Part shown: one piece after another, positions 47,111-58,700 of the stretch
Numbering within the stretch: the first letter of the stretch is position 1
Layout of the letters: every line of letters begins with the position of its first letter
DNA from: Saururus chinensis
Taxonomy: Eukaryota; Streptophyta; Magnoliopsida; Piperales; Saururaceae
Direction of reading: 5' to 3'
DNA: 64,000 bases
Assembly (NCBI GenBank): GCA_035235625.1
Contig: CP141147.1
Location: 10,653,001 to 10,717,000 of the forward strand
Translations under genes and position numbers: made by a program
The notes under the pieces: generated by a model
The model's database searches: none
Told to the model about the DNA's origin: nothing
The model's input: the letters and a program-made list of their open reading frames with translations, nothing else

Positions 47111-48034
47111 AGAATTGATTCCAATTGCATATCCAAAAACATAGAAGGAAGAAGATGATCCTTATAGGGAGCCGCACCTCTCTCCTTGGGGATCGTGCCA
47201 GCTAGTGGGCCTGACTAATCAGCGGGGACACTAGCTGACCCGTTACACAATACTACCATAATGTCCACGTTACTGGTAATTATTACATAAGTATAAAAAA
47301 AATAAAGTAGCCTAATGCGAACAAATAGAAGGTCAACAAAGAAGAAAGAGAGCCCGGGTGAACATGCACAACAATGTCTCAAAGCCCTCTTCTTCAAGCA
47401 CCAATCAACAAGGAATCAACTCACTATCTTGCACCATGTCCAAGAAGGAGGAGAGGAGGAGATAGGGGGGCAGCCAGCAAGGGTTTCACACCAAAACCCA
47501 ATGAGGAGTCCGAACCAAGCAAAGGGAGAGGGGGGATTGGGAGAAGAGAGGGGGCAGACTGATTAGGGCTCCTCTCCCTCTTCTTTCCCTTTAAATGCTC
47601 ATTTTCTAATTAGGCCGGGCTTATAAACGGGCTTTTGGGCTTTCCTATAATGGGTCTTCTTTGCTAAGCTTTCAAGCTTAATTAAAGAGGGTCATACACA
47701 ACGGGAGTGAGCTTTGTCTCTTAGAGCGCATGGAGGCTTGGACCCCCTGCACATGGCAAAGCCCACGACAAGGTTGACCCCTCGCTAACCACGGGTCCCA
47801 CCATCAATATATAATTCACGCATATGGGCCCCACAACGTGTTAATGTACATCCGAGTCACATGCCGAGTGTGGGTGTGTAACGTAGGCGAGTCCCAATCA
47901 AATTAGTGTAATGATGGTTCATGTGGGGTCGGCGTGACCGCTCCCACCACCCTTGGACCTCGTAGCCCATATCGGCTCACCCAAATGGATGAATGTGGAC
48001 TGAAATGGGCCTGAGCCTATACCATGGTCCATCA

Positions 48035-48646
48035 ATACTTAGAGACAACAAAAGGGAGGAAGGAGATGGTTGCACTGAAGGGGAAGAAGAAGATGGCCGC
48101 ACTGGAGGGGAGGAAGAAGAGAAGAGATGGGAGAGAGGGAATGTACCTGGCTGAGATGGGAGGGATTGAGTGCAGTCCTCCAGACTTTGACAAAACAACA
48201 CTGTGACAGGGACAAGGGGCCGCAGTGGCTAGGCAGTCCCGTGAGGGGGGACAAGGGGCTGCAATGGCGAGGCAGTCCCATGAGGGGAGATGAGGGGCTG
48301 TGACGGTGAGGTCGCCCCATGAGGGGGGACGAGGGGCTGTGAAGCCGAAGTTGCCTATGAGGTGGGGACGAGGGCTGCAACGATGAGGCAGTCCCATGAG
48401 GGGGGAGAGGGACTGTGACAACGAGGCTGGCTTGTGAGGGGGAACAAGGGGTTGCGACGGTGAGGCACGCTAGTGAGGGGGACAATCCGCTACAAGTGCG
48501 AGCTAGGGGGGGATGAGTGGATGCTTGGGCGGGCAAATAACGAGGGAAAATTTTTATGTAAACGAGGAATGAATCTTTGTGCTTAACTTGTTAGAAGCTG
48601 AGCGGTTCGATCATATCTGATGGCTTTCTAAACTCAGGCTCACATA
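48035..48646. repeat. GC-rich minisatellite of about 39 bp next to the copia 5' LTR
   Basis: From about 48200 to 48490 a unit of GAGGGGGGACAAGGGGCTGC plus roughly AATGGCGAGGCAGTCCCAT recurs about seven times with variation. A 39-bp unit keeps minus-strand frames open, giving spurious proline/serine-rich proteins. 48035-48200 is purine-rich (GGAAGAAGA-type) simple sequence. Confidence 0.7.
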
Positions 48647-49699
48647 TAGGGTTGGGAAAATTCAACCCGATCCGTTTATCTGACCCAAACTTGACCCGCC
48701 TAACCTTGTACCCAACCCAACCCGACTATAGGTAGGGTCAAGGTTTAGGATTTTGACCTGTTTTGAATTTAGGGTCGGGTCGAACCCGACCCGCACAACC
48801 CGGCTAACCCGACTTTACCCGACTATAAATAAAATTAAAATTTTATTATTATGGTGTTAATCTATTGTACTTACTTATATTATTATTGTAATATTTATTT
48901 AGTGCGTACTATGCTGAACCAAAGGTGATTAAACATAAATTTGGGCATGAATAAGATGTTTAGAGGATAAATGTGATCATATATATTTTGCTTTATAGTA
49001 GATATCTATTTTGGGATAAGAGAGGATGATATCTTCAAATTGTGGTTGATTTCTATATAGTTTAATTTTTTTTCTGTTACTCTTTTGGGTGTGGTGAATG
49101 AAATGAAAATATGTCATATTTTATTGTATTTATTACCCATCTCCTCTCCTTTAGATTTGACACAACACACACTAGATTTAGCTTTGTATGAAAGTCCTGA
49201 TAGTCATAATAAGAAGTAGGTTAGGAACATGCAACCATATAGGCAAATAATAAAACACAATAAGGGACAATTTTCATAAGAATAAAAATATAACTAAGTG
49301 TTACTGGTTGCTGAGGAGGGTAGGGCTACAAGTAGCCGTAGAGAAGTAGTGACTGAAAATTTGAAATTAAGACATTGAATCGCATGATCCTCTCTACCCA
49401 TCAAAGAAATAATTTATATTTAATATATTTTGTGTTTATATATAAGTTATCAAAAGCCAAATATGCTGATCATGAGTAAATAAATATTGAAAGTCTATTT
49501 TGTTATCCTTCTTTCATCATGAAAGAAGTACAACACTATACTTCTAAGGTTTTTATTGATGGCTACGTTAACATGTCAAACTACAAATTAGCTAAAAAAT
49601 TAAACATTAAGAATTATTATTATAATATATTTAGTTTCTTTTATATTTGGCCTTTGTAAAGTAAGACGCCAACCCAACCCGACACGATTCCCAGCCATA
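48647..49699. mobile_element. Non-autonomous hAT-like element (1,053 bp) upstream of the JmjC gene
   Basis: The left end TAGGGTTGGGAAAATTCAAC and right end (minus strand) TATGGCTGGGAATCGTGTCG form imperfect inverted termini of the hAT type. Flanks CTCACATA (48639-48646) and GTCAGATA (49700-49707) agree at 6 of 8 positions, as an aged 8-bp target duplication would. Sub-terminal AACCCGACCCG repeats (48675-48810 and 49672-49682) fit the short-motif repeats that bind hAT transposases. The AT-rich interior has no transposase. Confidence 0.62.
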
Positions 49700-49780
49700 G
49701 TCAGATAGATTATTCGATACCCTGCCCTCGGAAGGTGAAAGTCCATTCATGGGCCCTTTGACCACACCAGTGACAGCAGC

Positions 49781-52700
49781 ATGAACACGGAACAAGAGGA
49801 GGTTCTTGGGCAGCCGCCCGCGTTCTTAGAAGCCGTGGGGCATCCGCAGGTCCGGTGTATCGAGGGAATCCCATCTCCCGAACAGTTCTCTTCTCAAATT
49901 GAATCCCAAAACGTTCCCGCGGTAGGTTTTGGGGGCCTCCCCACGAAGTTTTATTTACTTGATCACGCTCTTCCTGCTTCGATCATCTTGATATTGTGCC
50001 GACGGCAATAACTATATAATGTGCGCCTATCTTTGTTCTTCTCAAGGTCTTTAAAGGGTGCGTCAGGAATTGGAAGGCTTTTTCCAAGTGGGATCCTTCC
50101 CAAAATGGTCTCGACTATCTGCAGGTACTCCTCAATTATCCTATTTTTTTATTTCTGTATTTTTTTAATTTCTTTGAATGGTTGCGGCAAAATGCTCTGT
50201 TTGTTACTGTCTCAATGAGGAAGTTGAAACAGTACATTGTATATGGTTAGCCTTCTCTTTTGAATGAATTTTGAGATCTTGTGACAAATTTTTTCTTTAT
50301 CTATTTATCTTGGATAAGTTGCAAGAGCGCTCCTTGAGTTGCAGAATCATGCCTATAACAACAACATTGCCATTCTCTCCGTTGTTTCCCCAATGGTGGC
50401 ATTCTTCATGCTTGATTACAAACCTTTTGATTAATTTTCTAAATATGAGTTAATGGAAGTTTAGGATGGACTCTCTCTCTCTCTCCCCCCTCCCCCTACC
50501 ATCTAATTAGTAGGGGGGATTGGTGACATCTGAGAACACTTACCTAATTTCTAGAAAGTCGTGTTGGTATTGCTCAAACCGTTTAGATGGTCAAAGCAAT
50601 TAGTTCCACCTTTTTAAAATTTTCTAAAAAGTTTGTGAGCCATTTTTGGTCGATTTTTTCTTACTTTAATGATATCTTTAAAAAAATTTAATTTACCTTG
50701 CAAATATGAACTGAGAGCTCGAAGGTTTATAAATATCGAATGGTCTGAAAGTTATTTCGGAAAAGATCTGTGGTTCTGAATGTTACTAATCTGTAGATAA
50801 CTAGAGCTTGGAGAGGGAAAAGATATTAGGGCCCTATAGGAATGTGGTCAGAAGTGATAATGTGAAATGGTAGTTTTAATGCAATATTAAGACATTGAGC
50901 TAACAAGGGGTTTAAACGTTGGTTTGATTTAAAGTTCTTTTATCTTGGTTATGAAATTAACAAGGCTATTGAAAATAGAGGGAAGAATTATTTTTTCTGT
51001 AAGATTTTTGAAAAATCACTTCATTTTGTTTCACTGTAATTAGAAGTATCAAATACTATCACTCCATGCTTGATAGAATTTGTGTAAATGTATAAAATCC
51101 CATGCATCTTAGTAAGACAACAGATATAAGGTCTTCATCTGCCTTATATTTTCCTGTTCTGCCTTAAAGAATTGAATTTGGCCTTCTCATGAAGTACTCA
51201 TTTTTCATTTTTTTAACAATGAGCTGGAATTGCAGGAACGGGTTGGTTCCTCTTCTGTGGAGGCTATGCTGTCCAAATTTGCACCAGTTTTCCATGGCGA
51301 TCTTAGGAACCATGAGAGGGTGAAAATTCAACAATCATTTCCTAGAAATAATAGGATTTTCTCACCCAATATTTCTAGACACATTTATCCCAACCTCTTG
51401 TCTTTAGCATCTAGCTTTGTCATGCTGACGATCTAAATCATGTTTGTTGTCTACATTGGGAGCCAGATTGCTGTACCATTCTCTACCTTCATGACTTCCT
51501 GCAAGCAGCTTTTACGGTCAAAAGGAAGTGATTGTTGTCTTAAAGATATTACAAGTCAGATTGAGAGCTCAAATTTGGGTGGACTTGTTTTAACCTCTGA
51601 TAATTCACATCAAGTTTACTTGGCGCAGGTGAGAATGTAGGAGCTGCTCTGTGTCTATTTGTTGCTTTATTAGCTATAGTAGTACTTGTACATAATGCTT
51701 ATTATACATTTCTTTTTATGATTTTCCTGGAGAATGGTTGTTATTCTTGCCAGTTCTAACAGAATTTCTGTGATATCTGTGGTTTCCTTGCATACTTGTA
51801 GAACATAAATCTATGAGAGATGAGTTTGCTCAATACTTGATTTTGGTCTGTATTTCATTTTTCTCCTAATTATATTTGCCCAGTTTTCAGTATAATTATG
51901 TTGTGGAAAGAAACTTCTATAATTTTATAGCAGGTCCCAATCTGCAGTTTTGCCAAACTACATATAATGAAAACAGTGCTGTATTTTTCTCTTGTGCAGG
52001 TCCCACTCTGCACTTTTGAGAATCAAAAGAGGTGCACACTGGAATGCTTGCTGGAAGACATTAACAAGGTTATGCTATCTTGTCTCTGAGCTTTCTTAAT
52101 GGTCAATGCTTATACATTTGCATTTTTTTTAAACTGCTTAAAAGTGTTCTGTGGGTGAAAAAAATAGACAGTGGCATGGTGAGAAGTCTGCTGCCTGTGT
52201 ATTAATAACTATGAAGTAGGTTGTGGACAAAACTTCTAATCATACTTTTCGTTTGGTAAACTTGTTTGGGAACAATCAATGAGTACCTTATGAGATATGG
52301 TCACCAAATAATGACATCTACAAGTTTGATACCATCTTGGATGGATGAGGAAAAGAGATTTTGGAGAAAGTGGAGACATTATGAACCTTGGACATCATTT
52401 CAAAAGACAATATATGCGTCGTAAGAATCATAATTGTAATCATAATCAAGTAACACCTTTTCCCAACAATTTGGGGTTGACGACATGGATCTTACGCCTC
52501 CATCCTAGTCTATTTTGTGCCAACTTTTTCGTAATAGATAGCATATTCATATTCTTCATTATTAATTCCATCCCAGTTCTCTTAGGTCTCCCTTCCCCTC
52601 TTTTAATGTCATTTACATAAACCCTTCCAACCTTTTTATAGGGGCATCTATTGGTCTTCTTTGTACATACCCATACTAACAGAATTTACACTCCTTGATC

Positions 52701-55700
52701 TTCTTCCCTAAAGGTTATGTCTTCGTGTTTGGAGGCAGTAGTATAGCTTGGGTTATTAAAAAAATAAATGACTGAAGCAAAGTCAACAATGAAAGCTGAG
52801 TTTTATGCATGTAGTTTTAGAGGCAGTTTGGATTAAATAGTTCGGTCATGTTGGAGATTTTTCTTCCATCCCATTTGTGTATGCAATCAATGCCTCTAAG
52901 ACCATGCATACTATGTCCTTGCCTTTTTCATTTGTTTTGCAACTTCCCTTGTCCTTGTCTTTGTTTGGGCATATCATTGCCCTTTTTTTTTGGGGAGGGG
53001 GGGGGTTGTTTCTGGCACTTATTGAAATTCATTTTCTTGGATGGACCTGGACCACCTTTCTTGGAGCAATGCTGTACCACGAGAAGGATGGCAAAGCTAA
53101 GACCACCATTCTGAGTTATATGGGAAAAGTCATCGAGATGCTTTTTGAAAAGCAGAAAACTGTGAAGGACGTTCTTCTGATTGACACAAATACCGAATAT
53201 CTTATCTGGGGCAGAATGTTGGGCAATTTGGAGGTGTTATACCAATTGAAGGTGTGTAGTAAAATTAAGAATGTGGAGGTGTTTCTGTGGGAAGACAAGA
53301 CTAGACGGTACATTGGATGATTACTATAGTAGCTTGGAGGTCTTGAGAGGTGATAAAATATGGGAAAACCATTTACGTCGGTCTGGATAAACATGAAGTT
53401 AAACTGTTTGCGTTTAAATATGGCATATGAGAAGCTGAATTTTAGTGTAGGGTTCATGTTGCGGACTGAAATATTGGGGATACGATTATGTTGCAAGGAT
53501 GATCAGTTTGTTTGAATTGTAGTTACGAAAGTGTTGAGGCATAGTTTAGCATACTAGAATTGGTTGCTGTGCTTTGTTTTACCAAGTACAGATCCAGGAC
53601 TAGGTAGCTGAATGTTTAGTCCTTTTTGTTCTTTTTATTTCCTCTTTTCTTTAATATTTTGTTCTGCAGTTTGAGAGATGCACATTTTCTAGTTGTATTT
53701 TCTTCTCAAGTTTTTCCAGGCAATCTCAGATTTAGTTCTTTGACAAGGTCTTACCTTTTCTCCTCCGTCAGGAACATAAGTTTGTTGTTCAATGCTTTTT
53801 TAAGTTTTTTTGCACTGAAAACTTAAGTTACCGTATTATGTTTGCAAAGAGAATTGGCCGTCACTTTATTTCTAATAGGCTGGTATAAGCCACATCTCTT
53901 CCTCTTGTTTTTCTTTTCTTTAGGTATTATTTAGATGACTTCGTTCTATGCAAGAGGTTATTTCTTCTTGCTTATCTTTCTTTCAAGTTTGGTTGATTTC
54001 GTCTCTCATAGTTCTTTCTTTGACGTTGCTTCAGCCTTCATTTATCGAAGCAAAACAACTGGCCTCCATCAATCTTTGGATGAATTGTTACAGATGCAGA
54101 TCTAGTACTCACTACGACCCACACCATAATCTCTTGTGTGTAGTTGCTGGACGCAAACAAGGTAAACATTGTTGAGGCATCGTGGGAGCAAGATTATGGG
54201 TATTCTATTTTCATAAACCAATTGCTTAAATCTTATATCTCTTGGGTGTTGCTGCACATCCTTTGGGCCTGTTGGGAGTATGCTAGCATAATCTTGGTCC
54301 TCGGTTGCCTTAATTAAGTGGTAGAATAATGCTAAGATTAACGGACAACCTTTGTTTCTTGAGCTTCCTTATTTTTGTCATAATAATATTTTTATTTATT
54401 GGTATCCGGCAGTTGTGTTATGGCCACCTTCTGCTAGTCCAGTGCTCTATCCAATGCCTATACATGGAGAGGCTTCAAATCATAGGTATGAATTGTAAAA
54501 ACTTATGGAAAGAAAAATAATTGCAGAAACATGTATTGTTAATTTCTTTTTGTTATTTCTGTAGGTCAAATCCTTTGGACTTTTGATCACCCACATTATC
54601 CAATAACATTTGATTGTTATTTTTTGCCAGTGCTGTTGATGTGGCAAAACCTGATCTTGTTCTATATCCCAGAGCGAAGCATTCTAAGGATTATTCTCAA
54701 ACTGTTGTATTGCATGCTGGTGATGCACTTTTTATACCAGAAGGCTGGTACGTGTTAGTAACCTAAAAAGATCAGTGCATTGTTTTCTCATCATTCAAAT
54801 AAACTGGATTATGATGTGATGATAGTATTTCTGAATTGGTAAAAGTTACCCTAGTCAAATGGTCCAATGACCCTCCACATTCTGTCATTAACCAGGGTCC
54901 TCCCTCATATTCTCCATTCTCCAATCTACTGGCTCCAACTCCCTCCTTGCTGCCCTATCTGCCCACCCCTCCCTCAACCTTGATGACCTCATTTATTTTG
55001 TTGCAACCCGTATGTCTTCTCCCTCGTCCACTCTATCCGCATACCCTAGGCTGTTTGTCATTTCTCTTCCCATTAACTCGCCAACAAGGCCTTCTACTTG
55101 GCCTTGAAGTCCCACCTCCAATTTGCCATGTGTAAGATAACCAAGTTTTCTAAAAGCTCGAGCCATTATGAAGGGAAAATTTTATTTATTTTATTTTTTA
55201 ACACCCCCCTCACATGCAAGTTTCCGTCAAGCACGGCACGTAGAATATAATTGGGGTATAAATGCCTCTAACAAGACTTGAACCCAGGGGTTAGGATATC
55301 GTAGAACCGAGAGCTCTGAAACGGTGTAAGATAATCAAATTTCCTAAAAGCTTCCCAAAAGCTTGAGCCATTATGAAGGGTAAGTCTTGTATATTTATTT
55401 TATATTCTAATACCCCCCCTTACATGCAATTGTCCATGTAGAATACAATTGGGGAATAAATGCCTCTGACAAAACTTGAACCCAGGACGTCCCAGAACAT
55501 GGAGCTTTAACACTGTGTAAGATAACCAAGTTTCCCAAAAGCTTGAGCCATTAAGAAGGGGAAATCTTATTTATTTCTTTTATATCCTAACACTATGATC
55601 CTGCCCCCCTCTTCGTCATTGTTGCCTTCATCGTTTCCACTGGCTGCCGCACAAGCAATGGCTTCCTGACCTCCTCCCCCTTAGCCGATGGCTCTACCTG

Positions 55701-58700
55701 GATTGCCCACATGGGCACCCTATGTACTCACCTCGATGACATCACCTCCCTCTGCTGTCTGCCTTGAGATTCCGGCTATCAGATCTGACTCTGCCACAGG
55801 GTCCACTTCTACCATGTTACTGGTAAGGCACCTCTGATTTGTCCACTAGTCGGATCCCTCCAACCTCGTCATTGCCATGGTTGACTTGGACGACTCTCCA
55901 CCTGCTATCTTTTGGTGCTTGCAGAGGGAGGTGTGGGAAAAAAAGAAAACATTACCCCTGCCCCCGTTGTTTTGTAAGCCACTCCTGGTGGATAGGGAAA
56001 GGGGGGTCAGGGGAGGTGAGCAGGGGCAAAGCAGGGGGACTGCAGCAAGAGTTGGGGTCAGAGCAGGGGGGTGGGCAAGAAACAGACCCTTCCCTTCTAT
56101 TTTGCAAGCTGTCCCTGATCGGCGCGGAGGCCGCGACCCGAAAGCTGGGGTCAGGAGTGTTTGGATCGGGGTGGAACATGGGTGGCAGGAGGCAAATCAG
56201 GGAGAGGGGTAGAAGAAGTGTCATGGAGGCAGGATGAGGACAAGGGGGCCTTGGTTTCATTAACCTTGTTGAAAACATCGCTGATCCGATGGCTAGATAA
56301 TTTACTGGTACATAATCTTCCTGTGAGTCAGAGCTCATATAAACAAGATTCCTTTGACTTGATTTGTTTATTAATGATATAGTAATGCAAATATTTTTAT
56401 TATTCTGAAATTGACAGAACAATTTACAAGACTATACAAGCCCAAATCTATTTTTTTCCAGCTGTAGAATATTTTTTTATGCACTTTGTGCCACCTTTGA
56501 TTGCTAAGAAAAATTTCTAATGCTTATGTTTTAGTTAACATAGAGACGAGCTGTGTGTCAAAGTCTCCATAAGTTTCTGTAGATGTATTTTAAGAAAACA
56601 ATTATTGATTTTCCAACTTAGTTCATACCTATGAGACTTAGTGTCTAAATTTTGATTATAAGAGCAACCAATTCTGTGCTGGTTGAATTTAGAGCAACAA
56701 TGATAATGGAATGTACATTTGATGGTGCTTATAGCCTAGATTAGCATTTTTATTTAATGACACCAGATTGTTCAGATCAAACAGTCAACTGGGTCTTCAT
56801 TCAGTAATTTTTTGATGTGCAAACACACAATTTTGGACTGGATGATTAAGTAATTATGTTCTGGAAAACAATCCTATTGCTGCAATCGCCTTTTCACGAA
56901 TATTTGTGGTTGTATTTAGCACAGATCTGTTTTCTTTCAAGAATATTGACTCTATAGCTGCGTAGAGTGGATCATATATGTCATTTGTTCATCTCCAAAA
57001 AGAGCTTTAGTCTCTGCTTCACGGCTTTGATCTAGAGTATATTTTGTCAATAGAAGAACTTTACGTTTGTAGTTTTCATGTATGTTGACCAATATATGGA
57101 CATGGTCACCATGAAATGGCCATGGGCGTGTGCACAATTTTAGCTGCACTTGTTTCTGTGAGCAATCATAAAAAGTCAATCAGCTTGTACATAGTAAACT
57201 ATGAAGGAAATTGAAATTTGCTAAAATTCAGATTATAAAATTATTTATAGGTGGTTCGTGATACACATATTGAAATGGTAAGTTGCATACTTGATCACTT
57301 TGATTTTGGGTTTCAACTTTAGGGGGAGAAATTTGCCACTACTATTGATATTTAAGAAGCTGAGGCAGAGAGGAGATGATGTGGAGTGGCAGTAGCTTAT
57401 TGCAATGAAGATGGTATGCAGAAGAAGATGGAGAGGAAGAATATGCAGCGAGCAAGAAGATTGATATGAGCCACTAGGTTAGGGATGAGATCTGCGATCG
57501 AAGGATTGATTTTTGTAGGAATGTTTAGTGTAGGGGTGGTAGCGGGCCGGGCCAACCTGGGCCTAGTGGTGGTTTGTTGGTGGAGTGGGCTGGGCCAGCC
57601 TAGCCAGCCTCATTTTAAAAAAAAAATAACTAAAAAATGTACAAATTCATAAAAATACTTCAATTTTTTTATTTCAATATATGTAAATTACAAAGTGGAG
57701 ACTAGAATTTCAACACTTTATAATTACATACAAAAAATAAATAAAAATTACATTATTGACTAATTGATTCTCAAGTCTTTTAAATCTTCTCTTATTTCCT
57801 ATTCTAACTGGGGAACTTGTGCCCTTTGTTCTGCACCTAACTAATCCTTTAAGCATATTCATGCTCCACTACATCAGCAGTTAGTCGACTTCGCCTCTTG
57901 TTCAATACCCTACCTCTTGTACTAAAGTAGATTCTATTGCCACTATAGACATCGGCGGGGTTAGTATATCATGAGCTAAGGTAAATGACACAGGATAATT
58001 CTTTCAATGTGTCTGCCACTAACCTAAAACATTCAAATTTCTACTTTCTTCATTAGTAAAAAAAAAGAACTAAAATGAGTTTGTAAATGTATAGCTAATT
58101 TATTAATATTTGAAGTATATTTTTGTTTATTTTTTTGAAGTAACATCCAGGTCTTAGTTTTATTTGAAGTAAGAGGCATTGTAAAATAAGTTGATTCATT
58201 TCGCCTTAACCCATATGTAATTTCATATAAATTGTATAAAGTAAGCAATGTACTTTATACCTTCCTATATAGATAATCATTATTATCAATACAGGGACTC
58301 ATGTTTTCATGTATATCATCTATTAATATTTACATAACTAATCCAACCCTAAGATCCATTACGGTCCCTAAACAATAAATTATAGGAATAGGAGACCAAT
58401 ATGTAATGAATTTTGCCTCTCCATTTCCTTTATAAGAGGTAAAAAAATGTTATTACTTCTTTAACTTTCAAATGCACAAGTTATTTCATATAAGTGGCTC
58501 AGCATTAAACAAGAAGTAGCATAGTAAACTCTAGACAATTCCTTAGCAGCATTATGAAAAAAGAGAGAAAATTCATCAAACAAGTAGAAATGTGAAAATG
58601 ATCTTCATTAGGTCCAAGATCAGGTAACTTTTCTTTAGCCCAACAAATTAGCAAATTTATAATCCCTGACATGATTTAAACATTAAATAATTGCTATTCC

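Larger units (their letters stand above)
29715..47373 (-). mobile_element. Ty3/gypsy chromovirus inserted in the copia 5' LTR
   Basis: The ends are TGTTGTGCC and GCACAACA. The LTRs lie at 29715-30045 and at 42171-42258 plus 47116-47373. Flanks GCGTC (29710-29714) and ATGTC (47374-47378) are compatible with a 5-bp target duplication carrying two transitions. Minus-strand order is primer site, gag, (protease lost), RT, RNase H, integrase and a chromodomain-like tail, as in Ty3/gypsy chromoviruses. Insertions at 32111-40211 and 42259-47110 bring the span to 17.7 kb; its own sequence is about 4.7 kb. Internal deletions and stops show it is dead. Confidence 0.88.
42171..47373 (-). repeat. Gypsy 5' LTR, split by element 3
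   Basis: The pieces are 42171-42258 and 47116-47373 (346 bp). It is collinear with the 3' LTR at 29715-30045, which provides the uninterrupted version of the insertion site. Confidence 0.87.
19430..48034 (-). mobile_element. Ty1/copia retrotransposon, nested host of the central region
   Basis: The minus-strand element comprises a 5' LTR (48034-47379 plus 29714-29388), primer site (29386-29376), gag, gag-pre-integrase, integrase, reverse transcriptase, RNase H, polypurine tract and a truncated 3' LTR (19991-19430). Gag-pol order (gag-integrase-RT-RNase H) is that of Ty1/copia. Two large insertions separate its parts: 20946-25575 in RT and 29715-47373 in the 5' LTR. Its own sequence is roughly 6.3 kb. 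Many stops and frameshifts show it is dead. A 5-bp target duplication cannot be tested because the 3' LTR end is lost. Confidence 0.88.
29388..48034 (-). repeat. Copia 5' LTR, split by the gypsy insertion
   Basis: The LTR consists of 29388-29714 and 47379-48034, about 983 bp in total. On the minus strand it starts TGATGGACC at 48034 and ends CTGCA at 29388. Its distal part matches the 3' LTR (19430-19991). ATACT at 48035-48039 would be the flanking target sequence. Confidence 0.82.

Noticed and set aside
48032..48536. Minus-strand proline/serine-rich open frames
   Set aside because: These are products of the 39-bp minisatellite; period divisible by three keeps all frames open.
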